Below are positions 15,100 to 16,125 of a DNA stretch of 16,125 nucleotides, piece after piece (within the stretch, counting starts at the first letter, position 1; each line of letters opens with the position of its first letter). The notes under the pieces are model-generated. The model searched no databases and was not told where the DNA came from. It was given only the letters and a program-made list of their open reading frames with translations. The stretch spans positions 45,496-61,620 of the forward strand of contig DBPS01000004.1 in NCBI GenBank assembly GCA_002304935.1, read 5' to 3'. The translations under genes were made by a program, and so were the position numbers. This DNA is from Candidatus Humimicrobium oleiphilum. GTDB taxonomy: Bacteria > Actinomycetota > Humimicrobiia > Humimicrobiales > Humimicrobiaceae.

Positions 15100-16065
15100 T
15101 TATTTCAGATTAAGAACTTCCTTATTATAAACATATTTAGGGGTTCGTCCATTTAGATAATCTATTGCATTCATAGCTGCATCAATTGCAACCCTGACTA
15201 TGCACTCTTTGGTTAAAGCTGCACTATGGGGTGTAAGTATTATGTTATTTTGTCTTAATAATGCACTGCTGGAATCCGGAGGTTCGTTTATGAAAACATC
15301 CAAAGCAGCACCGGCTATTTCTTTTTTTTCTAATTTTTCAGCTAATGCTTCCTCATCTATAATGCCACCTCTTGAAGTATTTATAATATAAGAGGAAGGT
15401 TTCATTAATGAGAGTAATTTTTTATCCACAAGATTTTTTGTACTCTCCAGTAAAGGCAGGTGCAGGGAAATGTAATCACTTTTTAAAAATATATCTTCTA
15501 TTTTTTCAACAAGCTGAATATTTTCGATTTTTCCTTTCACATAAGGATCATATCCCATTACTTTCATGTCAAATGCACTTATGCACTTTTTTGCCACGAG
15601 TTGCCCGATTTTTCCACATCCTATAAGACCAAGCACCTTTCCATCGATATCTACCGGGAGATTCAGTCTTCTTGCCTTGAAATTACCTTTTCTTAATTCG
15701 CTATCAAGGAATAAAAGCTGCTTGGATATTGCTGACAGCATAGCTATCGTGTGTTCTGCAACTGAAACCAGATTTGCCTCAGGTGTATTCAGGACCAGGA
15801 TCCCTTTTTCAGTAGCATATTTTACATCAACATTGTCAACTCCCGCTCCGGTCCTGCTTATAAATTTAAGATCCGGTGCATAATCCATCATCTCTTTTGT
15901 GAATTTGACCCATGTTCCCAAAATAATACCTGCAACATTTTTGATTTTTAGAGAGTCTTTGAGCTCTTCCAGATTGCCTTCAGTAATGAATAACAAATCA
16001 GCATTTTTTTCAAGAATACTCTTTGCTTCATCGCAAATTTTCTGGGCAATAATTATTTTTTCCAT
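15100..16065 (-). CDS. D-isomer-specific 2-hydroxyacid dehydrogenase, SerA/hydroxypyruvate-reductase-like
   Basis: NAD-dependent oxidoreductase interconverting D-2-hydroxy acids and 2-oxo acids; candidates are 3-phosphoglycerate, glycerate/hydroxypyruvate or lactate-type substrates. I start at ATG 16065 (321 aa) because AAAGGA lies just before it; ATGs at 16080 and 16101 lack a ribosome site. The substrate domain includes SRTGAGVDNVD. The Rossmann motif is GCGKIG (149-154), with acidic D173 in GYDPY favouring NAD over NADP. The catalytic triad is R232 (NTSRGG), E261 (FINEPP) and H280 (TPHSAA). There is no ACT regulatory domain, so it is the short form. Sequence alone does not choose between phosphoglycerate dehydrogenase and other members. 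Its upstream neighbours lie outside the window. Confidence 0.9.
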   Translation of the reverse strand: MEKIIIAQKICDEAKSILEKNADLLFITEGNLEELKDSLKIKNVAGIILGTWVKFTKEMMDYAPDLKFISRTGAGVDNVDVKYATEKGILVLNTPEANLVSVAEHTIAMLSAISKQLLFLDSELRKGNFKARRLNLPVDIDGKVLGLIGCGKIGQLVAKKCISAFDMKVMGYDPYVKGKIENIQLVEKIEDIFLKSDYISLHLPLLESTKNLVDKKLLSLMKPSSYIINTSRGGIIDEEALAEKLEKKEIAGAALDVFINEPPDSSSALLRQNNIILTPHSAALTKECIVRVAIDAAMNAIDYLNGRTPKYVYNKEVLNLK

Positions 16066-16125
16066 TAAAATCCTTTCCATGTGAATATTGATTACAGACA
16101 TTAGGGACGAACTCTATCCCCTAGA

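Noticed and set aside
16066..16101. Longer N terminus for the 2-hydroxyacid dehydrogenase
   Set aside because: The extra 12 residues lack homology to the family start, and the good ribosome binding site is before the ATG at 16065.

Overview
The window is AT-rich DNA in which every confident gene lies on the minus strand, so transcription runs from high to low coordinates. The gene order tilS, hpt, ftsH, folE, folP, folB-folK ... coaX, dusB is the conserved housekeeping cluster of Gram-positive bacteria. Having folE directly after ftsH and before folP is closer to the actinobacterial than to the Bacillus arrangement. Low G+C with this order would fit an uncultivated low-GC actinobacterial lineage or a clostridium-like Firmicute. 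This placement is inference; no marker here settles it.

In the direction of transcription, the right end (16125-13900) holds a D-2-hydroxyacid dehydrogenase of the SerA type, a 452-bp stretch without a convincing gene (one weak plus-strand relic and a possible terminator), and a degenerate GNAT-like protein. Next comes an unusual non-coding island (about 13556-13925). It contains an initiator tRNA with its own promoter, an exact 30-bp second copy of the 3' end of that tRNA, a GC-rich hairpin element whose ends mimic the tRNA T arm, a perfect 14-bp hairpin, and a stretch resembling a broken tRNA-Lys(CUU).

The middle (13367-4993) is a nearly continuous run: a small lipoprotein, the YmdB phosphodiesterase, TilS (tRNA-Ile lysidine synthetase), Hpt (purine salvage), FtsH (membrane AAA+ protease), then FolE, FolP with an extra N-terminal domain, and a FolB-FolK fusion. 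The three folate genes overlap or nearly abut and supply four steps of tetrahydrofolate synthesis: GTP cyclohydrolase, aldolase, pyrophosphokinase and pteroate synthase.

A four-gene ECF-type nickel/cobalt importer follows (4811-2115; CbiM-like S component, PDGLE-domain subunit, CbiQ, CbiO). It has its own sigma-A-type promoter and a perfect 16-bp-armed palindrome at the start site. The palindrome reads GTGTTAT-N13-ATAACAC and looks like a metal-responsive, probably NikR, operator. The left end holds CoaX (pantothenate kinase) and a DusB-type tRNA-dihydrouridine synthase. The last codons and stop of dusB form the 5' end of a tRNA-Pro(CGG) that runs off the window.

Most of the window is ordinary housekeeping. 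The parts worth a second look are the tRNA-fMet repeat island, the nickel promoter/operator and the dusB/tRNA-Pro overlap.
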